NCBI GenBank assembly: GCA_002365855.1 | Contig: DFAP01000070.1 | Span: 1-20,708, forward strand | Length of the DNA: 20,708 bases | From: Pelotomaculum sp. UBA3103 | GTDB taxonomy: Bacteria; Bacillota; Desulfotomaculia; Desulfotomaculales; Pelotomaculaceae | Reading direction: 5' to 3' | Shown: positions 1 to 6,220 of the stretch, piece by piece | How positions within the stretch are numbered: position 1 is the first letter of the stretch | Layout of the letters: every line of letters starts with the position of its first letter | Notes under the pieces: model-generated | What the model saw: the letters and a program-made list of their open reading frames with translations, nothing else | What the model was told of the DNA's origin: nothing | The model's database searches: none | Translations under genes and position numbers: made by a program

Positions 1-316
1 AGGATTCTGCAAAATTACACAAAGGGTAAAGGTTGCAGTCCCGCTCTTGTGTTAGCCCCAGGCAGTGTCCGGCAGCCTGGCATGTATCCCGTATCCGGTA
101 AAGCTGGACCACCTTACTGGCTACACTGTTGGTTTGCTCCTGTTCCTTTGGCAATGTCGGGGTTTTAAGATTCCTGGCCTGTGTAGTACCTCCCTTAAGG
201 ATATGAGCAGGTGTGTGGAGAGCGGCCAGAGAAGAACCGATGTCAGTTTTGTCAGTTCCTACCCTAAACGCTTGAGAGATATTTTTTTCTGCAAAACGGG
301 CTAGCCATTTACCCAC
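1..316 (-). CDS. Partial unrecognised Cys-containing protein of the mobile element
   Basis: An open minus-strand frame runs from a GTG at 316 to the window edge with no stop, so 105 codons are visible and the C-terminus is missing. The start is supported by a GGAGG ribosome binding site eight bases upstream. The first residues read MGKWLARFAEKNISQAF, followed by a TDKTD motif at about residues 21-25 that is encoded by the TGTCAG repeat. Three cysteines near the visible end (spacing about C-x6-C and later C-x9-C-x6-C) could bind metal. It lies directly downstream of the primase gene on the same strand, 113 bases away, and is probably cotranscribed. I do not recognise the family; similar small Cys-containing proteins often follow primase genes in integrative elements, but that is recollection, not a search result. 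The plus-strand frame over the same bases has no ribosome binding site. Confidence 0.6.
   Translation of the reverse strand, partial: MGKWLARFAEKNISQAFRVGTDKTDIGSSLAALHTPAHILKGGTTQARNLKTPTLPKEQEQTNSVASKVVQLYRIRDTCQAAGHCLGLTQERDCNLYPLCNFAES
241..265. repeat. Second copy of one arm of the TGTCAG repeat
   Basis: These 25 bases match 402-426 at 24 positions, sharing TGTCAGTTTTGTCAGTTC and then TACCCT after one mismatch. This copy sits inside the coding sequence of the partial gene starting at 316 and encodes its TDKTD motif. No matching left arm is seen next to it, so it is a half copy of the palindrome at 356-427. Confidence 0.8.
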
Positions 317-355
317 GGTCTTGCCTCCATTTAATTTATTACATTCAAAAAGATT

Positions 356-427
356 AGGTATAGGCACTGACATTACTGACAGAATCCTATAAGATTCCAT
401 TCTGTCAGTTTTGTCAGTTCATACCCT
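356..427. repeat. Imperfect inverted repeat of TGTCAG units after the primase gene
   Basis: The left arm at 366-385 and right arm at 399-418 are complementary at 18 of 20 positions, separated by a 13-base loop. Each arm carries two ACTGAC/GTCAGT units nine or so bases apart. The outer flanks (AGGTATAGG at 356-364 and ATACCCT at 421-427) extend the pairing with a bulge. The repeat begins two bases beyond the primase stop codon. It lacks a U-tract on either strand, so it is not a normal intrinsic terminator. It could be an RNA-processing hairpin, a protein-binding site, a replication origin component or a dispersed palindromic element. Confidence 0.75.
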
Positions 428-428
428 G

Positions 429-2762
429 TCACTTTTGAGGAAAAATTTTCGGATTTATATGATATGCCAGCCTTGCTTTCTTATCTTTAGGAACATATTC
501 TCGTAACCAACCAGCTTCCATTAACTCCCTACAGGCCGCTACAACTTTTTCCCGTGAGTCCAGCAGGTGCCAACAGTTCTTGTAAATATCCCGTGCTGTA
601 AACCCGTCCGCCACCCTGCCGGCTTGAATTTTCTTCGACAACTCTGATGCTGCTTTTACGCTGACTTCTCCCAACAAACCATATATGCGCCGTGCGTGTG
701 ACTCAAGGTACTCACACCATGCCGCCGCCATTTCCGCCGCTTCCTGCGTCACAGGGCCACTAGGCTTGCCGGCTGCCACGCCCAACAGGTGAAAGATAAG
801 GGCCAGGCTCGGCATCAGGCTTCGGTACTTTGCCAAGTGTTCAACCATAACCGGCATATCATCAGTACGCAACTTCGTAACTAAATCAGTTAACCATTCA
901 TTGAACACAGCTTGTCCACCAGGAGAAAAGCGAAAGAAGGGAATTCTTTTAACGTCCGGCAGCTCCGCCCCTACCTTCAAGAAGTCCATATCGGCTAACT
1001 GTTTCAATACTTGCCAGGCTCTTTTTTTAGCTTCTGAATTTGGCAAGTTGTCAACAAATGTCCATTCTTTCGGCTCATCGGGGTAAACTAGTACCTGAAA
1101 CCTTTGAATCATTCCATCGTTTTCGATATCACTGTTAGCCTGTTGTAAATATCCTGTAAGTTTGGAAGGCTGAATCCCTCCCAGGATTGAAACACAGCAG
1201 TTATCTACGTCAATAGTTCCCCGTCCTATTCTGTCTACGGTATAACTACCGTACCCGCTCCATGACTCTAAATAAAAGGCTCGATCCTGTTTACGATCTT
1301 CACGATCCCAGGAACAAAGCAAACCGATCAACTCATCACGAAAAAGCAAAATCCCCCGGGGGTTTTCGTTAAGCAACTCGCCTAACTTCTCTATAGTTGA
1401 GTCATTTGTTTTGAATCGCCTACGAACGGGTGGGGCTGGTTCCTGCAGGGAAGTTAACTGACTTTTGAGTTCATCCATACTTAGTTTTGGAGCACCTTTT
1501 TTCTTACAGGCAATTGCCTGCATGTCTTTTTTTAGTGCGTCCTTTAGCGCTTTAAAAGCTTCTATTTCGGCTTCATAATGCTTTACATCGGACTCATATT
1601 GTTCTTTTGCCTCAACCTCCAACCGGATTAGGGGTTTCATTATTTCAGCCAATGAGGGGGTTTTCAACATAGAAGGCCGGGCTATGATCCCACCCCAAAG
1701 GTTCGGAACTACCAACCAGTCATCATATTGTTTTGGTCGAATTCCGCAACCTGCGCCAACGACCGCAGCTGTCACAACCACCGAGGCCGCGGCCACAAAG
1801 TCCAGGGGACATTGCATCCTATGGGAAATATCTTGCAGCCACAACCTAAATACATCGGGAATAATTGCCGGTGGCAGTGGTTCAACTGGCCGTAGTTCTT
1901 CCCTGATTTCCTCTGGGTTAGGCCATGGTTCTTCTATTGGAGTTTTTATACCCAGCCAGTTTCTAACCTGGTTAACAACCTCATAACCTACTAGCCCAGC
2001 CAGTGTCTTAAAGCCTGTTGTCGGCTTTTCTGCTTTTCGTGCCGTGGTTACAGCTGCTTTAGCCCTCATTCGGGGCTCCTCATCCTTGGCGGCAAGACAA
2101 ACCGCGTTTAAATAATACTCTACCTCGGGCTCATCCCAGTTCCCCCGGATAAGCCCCCCGGCTAGGGCAAGGGCTGCTTCCTGTCTACTTCCCTTCGCAG
2201 GCCAGTGACGTGCCAAAAGGGAGGCTGCTGCCAACCGGGAAACAGCAGTTTCAAGCTCTGCCGGTGTTACTGGTGAAGGTTCGTTCTCCCTATCCCACCC
2301 GATAGGTTCCCCGGTACCCTGGTGAGTAGAAGGGGGGAATATGGTTTGCCCGCCGGTTGAGCGGATTTCCACAATCATACCGTCGGCCTTTGTTTCAAAT
2401 TTCCGCGTTTTGGCACCCTCCGCTACATATAACCTATGACTTTTAGGTCTCCCTGGTCTGCCGAATATTGCCCCCGTATCAGGGAGGAAGAGCCCTGCCA
2501 GGGTCACGGCCTCCATACAATCTAAGTCTATATCCACCAGCCAACACGAAGGCTCCCCCAGCAGGATTCCTATGTTTTCACCGTGGGAAAACCGGTTATG
2601 TAATTCTTCCCGGGTTAGCCTTACTTCTAGCCATCCAGGGAAATTGGGGTTCTTTTGCCCTCGTGGTACAGGAATGGGCGACCACCCCCTTTCTAGGTAT
2701 TTAAATGCAGCCCGTAAGGTCTGGTTTTGCGGTTTATTTTTTGGCAAATAAGTTATAGACAA
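429..2762 (-). CDS. Primase-polymerase / DUF3987 replication protein
   Basis: A 777-residue two-domain protein that probably primes and unwinds DNA for replication of the mobile element. The N-terminal part (about 15-180) fits the bifunctional primase/polymerase (Prim-Pol) fold: a GWSPIPVPRGQKNP opening, the catalytic acidic motif VDIDLD with D77 and D79, the SHR motif with H109, and E132 in VEIRS. Residues about 300-777 fit DUF3987. The Walker A-like loop reads ARPSMLKTPS (361-370), keeping K367-T368 but lacking both usual glycines, and FRDEL at 474-478 is the Walker B-like site; GMIQRF near 550 may hold an arginine finger. A charged coiled coil spans about 381-445 between them. The start is TTG, supported by GAGGTG seven bases upstream. 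It follows the excisionase-like gene by 44 bases on the same strand. Domain assignment is by family knowledge; helicase activity is inferred. Confidence 0.88.
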   Translation of the reverse strand: MSITYLPKNKPQNQTLRAAFKYLERGWSPIPVPRGQKNPNFPGWLEVRLTREELHNRFSHGENIGILLGEPSCWLVDIDLDCMEAVTLAGLFLPDTGAIFGRPGRPKSHRLYVAEGAKTRKFETKADGMIVEIRSTGGQTIFPPSTHQGTGEPIGWDRENEPSPVTPAELETAVSRLAAASLLARHWPAKGSRQEAALALAGGLIRGNWDEPEVEYYLNAVCLAAKDEEPRMRAKAAVTTARKAEKPTTGFKTLAGLVGYEVVNQVRNWLGIKTPIEEPWPNPEEIREELRPVEPLPPAIIPDVFRLWLQDISHRMQCPLDFVAAASVVVTAAVVGAGCGIRPKQYDDWLVVPNLWGGIIARPSMLKTPSLAEIMKPLIRLEVEAKEQYESDVKHYEAEIEAFKALKDALKKDMQAIACKKKGAPKLSMDELKSQLTSLQEPAPPVRRRFKTNDSTIEKLGELLNENPRGILLFRDELIGLLCSWDREDRKQDRAFYLESWSGYGSYTVDRIGRGTIDVDNCCVSILGGIQPSKLTGYLQQANSDIENDGMIQRFQVLVYPDEPKEWTFVDNLPNSEAKKRAWQVLKQLADMDFLKVGAELPDVKRIPFFRFSPGGQAVFNEWLTDLVTKLRTDDMPVMVEHLAKYRSLMPSLALIFHLLGVAAGKPSGPVTQEAAEMAAAWCEYLESHARRIYGLLGEVSVKAASELSKKIQAGRVADGFTARDIYKNCWHLLDSREKVVAACRELMEAGWLREYVPKDKKARLAYHINPKIFPQK

Positions 2763-2806
2763 TCCCTATCACCTCACTAATCAAACTATGCTGCCAACAG
2801 GGGTCA

Positions 2807-3076
2807 CTATTTAAGCCTCCGGATTTTGCCTCCCACCTCGGTCTCCCGGCAAACACTGGCCGCCTCCTGCTCCGACATCCATTTATCCAAGCTCTCCCGC
2901 CGAAATAGAACCCGGCCACCGGCGCTGCCGCCAATTCTGATACAGGGTATCTTCCCAGCCTTAACTAACTCCAAGGTTTTCCAGTAGCTTAACCCCATGT
3001 ATCTGGCACCTTCTTTTGCCGTCATAGTTGCTCTAAAGACCCCTTTCAAATTACCCTGATTCTGCTCAAATTGCAT
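2807..3076 (-). CDS. Excisionase-like helix-turn-helix DNA-binding protein
   Basis: About 89 residues from the ATG at 3076, chosen because AAGGAGG lies nine bases upstream; a longer frame to 3124 has no better site. The core (TAKEGARYMGLSYWKTLELVKAGKIP, described in pieces: TAKEGARYMGLS helix-turn-helix, then a KIPCIRIG wing and a GRVLFRRESLDKWM segment) is typical of the MerR-like HTH_17/excisionase family. Such proteins either direct integrase towards excision or activate transcription of element genes (AlpA-like). Its start overlaps the last 11 bases of the upstream XRE repressor gene, so translation is probably coupled. The primase gene follows after 44 bases. Which role it has, excision or regulation, cannot be told from sequence alone. 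Confidence 0.8.
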   Translation of the reverse strand: MQFEQNQGNLKGVFRATMTAKEGARYMGLSYWKTLELVKAGKIPCIRIGGSAGGRVLFRRESLDKWMSEQEAASVCRETEVGGKIRRLK

Positions 3077-3293
3077 CCAATTTACCCTCCTTCTCGGGCG
3101 GCGGAAAGTCAGCCGCAAGTTCATCCAACGATACTGCCAATACCCGGGCTAACTTCTGCAACGTGGCAAGGCTCGGACGGATATGTCCATTCTCAATGCG
3201 GCTAAGGGTAGTAATATCAATGCCGACGGGGCGGGCAACATCTGCTTGCCGCTTACCTGCCTTAATCCTGGCGATCTTCAAAGCTGTTGCCAT
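3066..3293 (-). CDS. XRE (Cro/CI) family repressor
   Basis: A 75-residue single-domain helix-turn-helix protein. Residues 3-60 form the five-helix Cro/CI fold: RIKAGKRQADVARPVGI, the recognition helix around TTLSRIENGHIRPS, and LATLQKLARVLAVSLDEL. The tail PPPEKEGKLDAI is short, so there is no oligomerisation or protease-sensitive domain of the lambda CI type. The ATG at 3293 follows GGGAGG by about nine bases. It is the first gene of the leftward operon and faces the zinc-ribbon and integrase genes, the usual position for the switch regulator of an integrated element. A 14-bp perfect palindrome overlaps its predicted -35 box, suggesting autoregulation (inference). Confidence 0.88.
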   Translation of the reverse strand: MATALKIARIKAGKRQADVARPVGIDITTLSRIENGHIRPSLATLQKLARVLAVSLDELAADFPPPEKEGKLDAI

Positions 3294-3328
3294 TTTTTAT
3301 TTTCCTCCCTTGTCAATTGCTAGAAACT

Positions 3329-3358
3329 ATTATACAATAAATTTGACTAGGTAGTCAT
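3329..3358 (-). promoter_or_regulatory. Predicted promoter of the repressor-excisionase-primase operon
   Basis: On the minus strand a perfect TATAAT (3334 to 3329) lies 18 bases downstream of ATGACT (3358 to 3353). The implied start is about 30 bases before the repressor ATG at 3293. The -35 box overlaps the palindrome at 3344-3357, so a bound repressor could block it. Confidence 0.5.
3344..3357. promoter_or_regulatory. Candidate operator palindrome TGACTAGGTAGTCA
   Basis: This is a perfect inverted repeat of six bases per arm around a GG centre, in the divergent region between the XRE repressor and the rightward genes. A related half site (AACTAGG, 3364-3370) follows. It overlaps the predicted -35 of the repressor operon. 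The size and position fit a dimeric Cro/CI-type repressor; binding is inferred. Confidence 0.5.
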
Positions 3359-3463
3359 ATTTTAACTAGGCGTTACAAACCTGGAAACATTAGACCACTC
3401 GTTCATTAATTAATACCATTAAAATAAATAGTAACGTAGTTACAAATAAAATGGAGTGTGACA

Positions 3464-4291
3464 TTGAATATGCAATTGTTTTTCCACTTGAGAGGAAGAA
3501 CGAACATTGAGTACGAAGTGCAGGAAGACTCATGGAAAGTTATTCCATTTGGCAGTTATTCCTTGCAGTTAATTAACGCTATGCTAGATGTTAAGGAAGA
3601 CGGGAGAAAATCTGATGCTTTATTAACTCGACTCATTGAAATGGCAGGGGCAAAAGACGAAAAAGAAGCTATAGGGATCATATGGCCGGTTATACTTCTA
3701 TCCTGCAACCTGATGGCTGGGAGAGATTCTAATCTTGCGGAATCAATTGGAGTATTAGGGGCAGGTAAAGGTCTCGATCTTTTGCCATACTTTACCGGCC
3801 AGGAAACGGTCCTATGGGAAAAATGGTTATTTGCTCTCCCATTACCTTCTTTAATTAAAGAGGGCCGTTTTGGGTGGCAATGTAAATGTAATACAGTAGC
3901 GGAAGCCGCTATTGTTGAAATGGTTCTAGGGTTTTTTTATGGCTGGAAAAGGAAGTTTCGTTTCTGCAGGAAATGCCAAAGGCTTCACCATGGCAAAGAC
4001 TGTAACTATTGCTTACCAGAAGCAAAGGAAAAGAAAAAGTTCCAAGGACTCCTTCGACAGCACAAAAATAGATACAGAAAAAAAGTAAACCAATTAAAAA
4101 AAGGGAGTGCCAGGAGAGAGGAACTGGAAGCCGCTATCAGTTCTATTGAAAAACTGCTGAAAAAATTACAGAGCGGCACTTCTCTTCGGACTATATTGAA
4201 AGAATACGAAGAATTATGTAGTCTATACCACCTACCCCAAAGATGGGTTAAAAGCTACAATAAAAGGAGGATTAAAAATAATGGCCAGTAA
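3464..4291 (+). CDS. Unrecognised zinc-ribbon protein coupled to the integrase
   Basis: A 270-280 residue protein of unknown family. The frame opens at GTG 3458, but GGAG at 3453-3456 is too close to it; TTG at 3464 has seven-base spacing and ATG at 3470 is also possible. Visible parts, numbered from 3458: an alpha-helical N-terminal region with a hydrophobic stretch around 73-85; a WQCKC pair (C142, C144); a zinc-ribbon motif C170-x2-C173-x8-C182-x2-C185 in a basic setting; then a long, very basic helical region (188-250) likely to form a coiled coil. This suggests a metal-stabilised nucleic-acid or protein binding domain. The layout of helical N-terminus, ribbon and charged tail is reminiscent of DUF6076-type proteins, but I cannot confirm it. 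Its stop overlaps the integrase start by 11 bases, so expression is coupled. Composition is more AT-rich than in neighbouring chromosomal genes. Confidence 0.75.
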   Translation: MNMQLFFHLRGRTNIEYEVQEDSWKVIPFGSYSLQLINAMLDVKEDGRKSDALLTRLIEMAGAKDEKEAIGIIWPVILLSCNLMAGRDSNLAESIGVLGAGKGLDLLPYFTGQETVLWEKWLFALPLPSLIKEGRFGWQCKCNTVAEAAIVEMVLGFFYGWKRKFRFCRKCQRLHHGKDCNYCLPEAKEKKKFQGLLRQHKNRYRKKVNQLKKGSARREELEAAISSIEKLLKKLQSGTSLRTILKEYEELCSLYHLPQRWVKSYNKRRIKNNGQ

Positions 4292-5816
4292 AGGTTCGCT
4301 TGAAAAACGGGGAGATAACACCTGGCGGCTGGTAGTTAGTTGCGGAATGAAGGGCGATCAGCAGGTAAAGAAAACGAAAACCGTCACTGTTAAAGTAGCC
4401 TGCAAACAAAAAACCTGCCGGGGTTGCACCAGGATAGCGCGATGCCAAGCCCGGCGAGAAGCGGAAAAACTGCTGGCTGAATTTGTGCTAGAGATTGAAA
4501 AGGGCTTATTCATTGAACCGTCAAAGCTCACTTTTAAGGATTTCGCGGACCGCTGGCTCAGGGATTACGGGGAAACCAACCTAGCCCCTAAAACGTTGTT
4601 CCGTTACAAGCAAATACTCAACACCAGAATCCTGCCGGCAATGGGGCATCTAAAGATTGAACGGATTAAACCCTCGCATTTACTGGATTTTTACGCCAAC
4701 CTACAGGAAGATGGCATTCGGGAAGACGGCAAACCGGGCGGCCTTTCGGGAAAAACAATAACACAGCATCACCGCATTCTTTCCAGTCTCTTTAACGATG
4801 CTGTACAATGGCAGGTAATAGGCTCGAATCCGGCTGCCAGGGTTAAACCCCCCAAGACAACAAAGAAACAGGCCTTGTGTTACGACGAAGAGCAGACGGC
4901 AGCGCTTTTGGAGGCAGTTGAAAAGGAATCTTTAAAATACAAAGTTATGCTCACTCTGGCAATTGCCACCGGCTTAAGACGTGGGGAATTGATGGGTCTG
5001 GAATGGGGAGATATTAACTTTGATAAGAACACCCTGGAAGTTCGCCAAGCCAGCCAGTACATTCCCGGACAGGGAACCTTCACCAAAGAACCAAAGAATG
5101 AGATATCAAAACGTATTATGGCAGTACCCTCTTCCGTTTTGGGGCTGCTGAAGCAATATAAGGCTCACCAAGCTGAAAAACGGTTAAAAGTAGGCGATTT
5201 GTGGCGGGGATCAGGAGTGCTGAGCAATTTTACCGAGTTATTTGATGCAGTCACACCCAAAGAGGTGTTAGGAACACAACTTCTTAAAAGCCTGCGCAAC
5301 CAAAGCGGAATTATTGAAAAATGGGAAGAAAATATCAAGGCAATAGCCGAGCAGGTAAAGAATGAAGAGTTTATTCAGGAACTTCGCAAGTTTGGAGCGA
5401 ACGCTGCCCCAGAGATAACCGCACTAAACACCCTGACGGATAAGCAGTTACAAGAGTTTATATCTTTGTGGCAAGAGAAAAGAAAAAACTACAGAGGCGG
5501 CAGGTTATTTGTTACCTGGGACGGACAGCCCATGCATCCGGATACAGTCAGCAAATGGTTCCCGAAGTTCCTGAAGCGTCATAAACTCCCCCCGCTACCC
5601 TTTCACGGCCTCCGGCATACGGCAGCCAGCCTTTTGATAGCTGAGGGGGCGCCAGCAAAGAACATCAGCAGCCGGCTGGGCCATGCCAATATAAGCACCA
5701 CCTATGACATTTACGGCCACGCCTTAAAAAGTGTGGACCGGGATATTGCGGATAAACTTGATCATATTTTTAATGGTAACGGGAAAGAAAAAGAACACAA
5801 AAAAGAGCAGGCTTAA
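4281..5816 (+). CDS. Tyrosine site-specific integrase with Cys cluster and catalytic insertion
   Basis: A 511-residue phage-type integrase that probably inserts and excises the element at the tRNA-Arg gene. The ATG follows AAAGGAGG by ten bases. Domains: an arm-binding AP2-like N-terminus (1-75), a SAM-like core-binding domain (about 83-190) and a catalytic domain (about 200-490). Catalytic residues visible are R233 in TGLRRGEL, H442 and R445 in HGLRH, H468 in LGHAN and the nucleophile Y478 in DIYGH. Two oddities: a cysteine cluster C41-x4-C46-x2-C49-x5-C55 splits the arm-binding domain before its last helix, and about 90 extra residues (about 310-405, helical and charged) separate the strand region from HxxR. 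Typical relatives have 370-400 residues. Its 3' end faces the tRNA-Arg 3' end 133 bases away, the classic arrangement for a tRNA-targeting element. Confidence 0.95.
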   Translation: MASKGSLEKRGDNTWRLVVSCGMKGDQQVKKTKTVTVKVACKQKTCRGCTRIARCQARREAEKLLAEFVLEIEKGLFIEPSKLTFKDFADRWLRDYGETNLAPKTLFRYKQILNTRILPAMGHLKIERIKPSHLLDFYANLQEDGIREDGKPGGLSGKTITQHHRILSSLFNDAVQWQVIGSNPAARVKPPKTTKKQALCYDEEQTAALLEAVEKESLKYKVMLTLAIATGLRRGELMGLEWGDINFDKNTLEVRQASQYIPGQGTFTKEPKNEISKRIMAVPSSVLGLLKQYKAHQAEKRLKVGDLWRGSGVLSNFTELFDAVTPKEVLGTQLLKSLRNQSGIIEKWEENIKAIAEQVKNEEFIQELRKFGANAAPEITALNTLTDKQLQEFISLWQEKRKNYRGGRLFVTWDGQPMHPDTVSKWFPKFLKRHKLPPLPFHGLRHTAASLLIAEGAPAKNISSRLGHANISTTYDIYGHALKSVDRDIADKLDHIFNGNGKEKEHKKEQA

Positions 5817-5830
5817 CCACCTGCCTTTTT
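5806..5830 (+). terminator. Weak intrinsic terminator after the integrase
   Basis: GCAGG (5807-5811) can pair with CCTGC (5820-5824), followed by CTTTTT. The stem is only five base pairs and overlaps the stop codon. A long T-rich stretch follows to about 5860. Plausible but weak. Confidence 0.35.
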
Positions 5831-5880
5831 GTTTTTATTTGGTCTGTTTTTGTTCTTTTAGGTGTCATTTTAGAGCTGAC

Positions 5881-5900
5881 TATCCCCAAATTATCCCCAT
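5881..5900. repeat. Tandem TATCCCC repeat near the attachment site
   Basis: TATCCCC occurs at 5881-5887 and 5892-5898, 11 bases apart start to start, about one helical turn. The position between the integrase stop and the tRNA-Arg 3' end fits an integrase or excisionase arm-type binding site. That role is inferred. Confidence 0.4.
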
Positions 5901-5910
5901 TTAACTAAAA

Positions 5911-5938
5911 TCGCCTTCGGGATTCTATCCCGGAGGCG
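5911..5938 (-). terminator. Terminator of the tRNA-Gly/tRNA-Arg operon
   Basis: A 12-bp stem with one mismatch (5912-5923 against 5927-5938) and a three-base loop lies ten bases beyond the CCA end of tRNA-Arg. On the minus strand it is followed by ATTTTAG. Being on the element side of the likely crossover, it may be supplied by the element or lie within the duplicated core. Confidence 0.7.
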
Positions 5939-5948
5939 TTGATATTAC

Positions 5949-6025
<77 letters not shown>

Positions 6026-6030
6026 AAATA

Positions 6031-6104
6031 TGGAGCGGGTGAAGGGAATCGAACCCTCGTAATCGGCTTGGAAGGCCGACGCTCTACCATTGAGCTACAC
6101 CCGC
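6031..6104 (-). tRNA. tRNA-Gly (anticodon TCC)
   Basis: The minus strand gives a 74-nt cloverleaf with acceptor stem GCGGGTG/CACCCGC, discriminator T, encoded CCA (6033-6031), D arm AGCTCAATGGTAGAGC, anticodon loop CTTCCAA giving TCC, and T arm GGTTCGATTCC. It lies five bases upstream of tRNA-Arg and shares its promoter. Confidence 0.96.
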
Positions 6105-6140
6105 TTGTTAAACTTAGAATATATTTTCGAAACAATATCT

Positions 6141-6169
6141 ATTATAACCAAAAATCAGGCCGGCGTCAA
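6141..6169 (-). promoter_or_regulatory. Promoter of the tRNA operon
   Basis: On the minus strand TTGACG (6169 to 6164) and a perfect TATAAT (6146 to 6141) are separated by exactly 17 bases. The implied start is about 30 bases before tRNA-Gly. This is a near-consensus housekeeping promoter, as expected for stable RNA. Confidence 0.85.
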
Positions 6170-6174
6170 AAAAT

Positions 6175-6209
6175 TTTACCTGTAAATTATCTTGTGAATT
6201 ACCTGTAAA
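6175..6209. repeat. Two TTACCTGTAAA repeats upstream of the tRNA promoter
   Basis: TTACCTGTAAA occurs at 6176-6186 and 6199-6209, 23 bases apart, about two helical turns. Each is nearly palindromic (TTTAC..GTAAA for the first). They lie between the ysnB-like stop and the tRNA -35 box. They could be a regulator site or merely an A/T-rich upstream element. Confidence 0.45.
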
Positions 6210-6220
6210 CATGTCCCTGC

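Noticed and set aside
65..304. Plus-strand frame of 79 codons
   Set aside because: No ribosome binding site, odd composition, and it lies opposite a better supported minus-strand gene starting at GTG 316.
241..427. Repeated TGTCAG units as a CRISPR array
   Set aside because: Units are too short and unevenly spaced, and the structure is palindromic with no unique spacers.
2734..2934. Minus-strand frame overlapping the primase start
   Set aside because: It is an out-of-frame shadow across the excisionase-like gene with no ribosome binding site.
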